In this document: piece after piece, positions 62,725-64,000 of the stretch | Layout of the letters: every line of letters starts with the position of its first letter | Position numbering within the stretch: position 1 is the first letter of the stretch | Origin: Amoebophrya sp. A120 | Lineage: Eukaryota > Sar > Dinophyceae > Syndiniales > Amoebophryaceae | Reading direction: 5' to 3' | Length of the DNA stretch: 64,000 nucleotides | Assembly: GCA_905178155.1 (NCBI GenBank) | Contig: CAJINV010000005.1 | Location: forward strand, 5,064,256 to 5,128,255 | Notes under the pieces: model-generated | Told to the model about the DNA's origin: nothing | Databases searched by the model: none | What the model saw: the letters and a program-made list of their open reading frames with translations, nothing else | Translations under genes and position numbers: made by a program

Positions 62725-63861
62725 ATGGTTTTCCAAGTTGGTGACACGGTGAAGATTCACGGACTGGCGAACCGTGTGGAACTGAACGGGAGGACGGGCA
62801 GAGTGGTAGAAGCCGATGATTCACCGCCTGTTTCCAACTCTGGTAACGCAGCAGCATCTCATTCGCCGGCGGGAGCTGGAGTAGGCCGTAGGGTGACTGT
62901 TGCTGTGAATGCAAGTTCATCGTCGTCGAGTTCATCTGTTTCGGGTTCTGGACGAGGAACAACTGCCGCGGCGCAAGAACAGCAGCTTTTTCAGCACGTT
63001 CGGATTCGAGAGGAGAACTTAAAAGAGGTGTTTGTGCTGAATCAGAAACAGACTGATCCACTTTCTGATCCTCGTGGTCGTGGTCCTTCGCGATACCGCA
63101 GTGCTTTCGCTGGCGACAGCACGACTACAGGTCCTCGTACAGCTCCTTCGCAAGACGACGGGGGTGCAAGCGCAGGCAATTTTTTCCCTTTCGAGATGAA
63201 CTCCTCTCCGACGTCTATCTTTTCTACGCTCCTGGATCAGTTCATGCCATTCAAGTTTCTACCCGGAACTACCAATGACGATGCGCACACAGCCAGTCGT
63301 TCTGATGCAGAACAACAGCATCAAGGGACGACGAGAAGGAACGACAGAAATGGACCTCCAAGAGCCCCACCTCCCAACTCAAATCAAACCCCGCACTACA
63401 ACCATCGGAGGTTTTCCTCCCTGGCCCGGGAAAACGCCCGCGCGGAGCTGATAAAGCAAACAAAACGGATATGGGAGTGTCAGGAGTGAAATTGACAAAG
63501 TCGAAATAACTTGTAATGCATAATATCGATTCCAGTTGGAAGCCCAATTTCCAAGCGGTGCATGACAAATTTTCGGAGCACCGGAATCCAATTTGTCATG
63601 CTGTTTCGGCACAGAAGAATGCTCCCGTAGCAGCTCTATCCCAAACCCTAAATAGGCTCACAATCTGCCTCACTTGGCATCCCGGCATGACAGGCACCTC
63701 ATGCCTTGCTTTTTCTGCATGACGAATCATTTTTTCAACTTTGTCGATTTCAAACCTGACACTTCCATAACGGACCGGGTGTTTGGTGCTGATCGGGGTT
63801 TGTGTGCTCGTTTACCTTTGGTGGAATTGGGACGGAATCGTGTTGAAGCACAAGCAGATGA
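62725..63861 (+). CDS. SH3/KOW-like N-terminal protein with membrane segment (3' partial)
   Basis: Exons 62725-63469 and 63775-63861, then an element that runs off the window. The start ATG follows GGCC and opens MVFQVGDTVKIHGLANR, continuing VELNGRTGRVVEAD, VTVAVN and VRIREENLKEV. This is the SH3/KOW-like small beta-barrel signature common in alveolate proteins (V-x-L/I-H-G-L, E-L-N-G-R-x-G, E-N-L). A long Ser/Gly/Gln/Asn-rich stretch follows. After the first element one hydrophobic segment (GCLVLIGVCVLVYLWW, residues ~250-266) precedes a basic WNWDGIVLKHKQM. A membrane-anchored protein with a cytosolic N-domain is inferred; function unknown. Confidence 0.72.
63470..63769 (+). mobile_element. 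introner-like element, type F
   Basis: Opens TATGGGAGTGTCAGGAGTG and closes CAAACCTGACACTTCCATA; perfect ACGGA duplication. Excision joins IKQTKR to TGCLVLIG. Confidence 0.92.
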
Positions 63862-64000
63862 TATTACAATGAAAAATGCCTCCTCCCCATATCAAAACGG
63901 AAATCTGTGATGCAGATTTGTGGTCACAAATCAGGTTTGTGATGCTAGAAGGCAAACGATGCGGACTGTAGTGCTGTCTAGCGTGGGGAAGCCTTGCAGC
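63862..64000 (+). mobile_element. introner-like element, type G (cut by window end)
   Basis: Opens TATTACAATGAAAAATGCC and continues with the type G interior (AATCTGTGATGCAGATTTG, as at 41048). The 3' end lies outside the window. Confidence 0.85.

Overview
This window looks like nuclear DNA of a dinoflagellate-lineage protist, most probably a parasitic syndinian such as Amoebophrya. The evidence is an exact 22-nt match to the dinoflagellate spliced-leader sequence at 50400-50421, every recognisable gene lying on the + strand, many GT-AG introns, and a dense population of inverted-repeat elements that interrupt coding sequence. Short non-canonical introns and introner elements of this kind are reported from Amoebophrya; that genus call is an inference and was not tested by a search. 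All gene models were built by eye from reading frames; there is no transcript evidence.

Layout, all on +: (1) 1-8991, the 3' part of a very large single-pass membrane protein with repeated alpha/beta units; (2) 10511-15070, a type II membrane glycosyltransferase resembling family GT61; (3) 16029-18307, a secreted Ala/Pro-rich protein; (4) 18605-19419, a small basic/Ala-Pro protein; (5) 20649-25276, an unrecognised protein with a C-terminal membrane segment; (6) 27001-27883, a single-domain rhodanese; (7) 28685-34806, an RCC1-repeat protein; (8) 37644-43115, S-adenosylhomocysteinase; (9) 44834-46125, an AlkB-like dioxygenase; (10) 46894-54077, a secreted glycoside hydrolase family 2 enzyme; (11) 55820-60436, an unrecognised charged protein; (12) 62725 to beyond the end, a protein with an SH3/KOW-like N-terminus and a membrane segment. 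The genes do not form one pathway.

The dominant feature is the introns. Sixty elements interrupt eleven of the twelve genes. Each begins TAT or TAC and ends ATA or GTA, has terminal inverted repeats (TIRs) of about 20-45 bp, and is flanked by a 5-bp direct repeat. Removing the element plus one copy of the 5-bp repeat restores the reading frame every time, and in known families restores conserved motifs. By TIR sequence they fall into at least 12 types (A-L): A 20 copies, B 12, F 6, G 6, C 4, E 4, D 3, and five singletons. Thirty-seven of 59 complete elements have identical 5-bp flanks and 14 more differ at one base. Fifteen ordinary GT-AG introns coexist with them.

Some elements carry nested insertions: a 486-bp insert with a 9-bp duplication in the RCC1 gene, a roughly 1.4-kb insert headed by the spliced-leader copy in the GH2 gene, and a purine-rich/GC-rich block before the last 13-nt exon of S-adenosylhomocysteinase. 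Between the RCC1 gene and S-adenosylhomocysteinase, a tandem duplication created a small in-frame chimera of the two genes. Intergenic DNA holds GC-rich islands at 25.4-26.5 and 54.2-55.5 kb and a foldback-repeat array at 60.5-61.4 kb.
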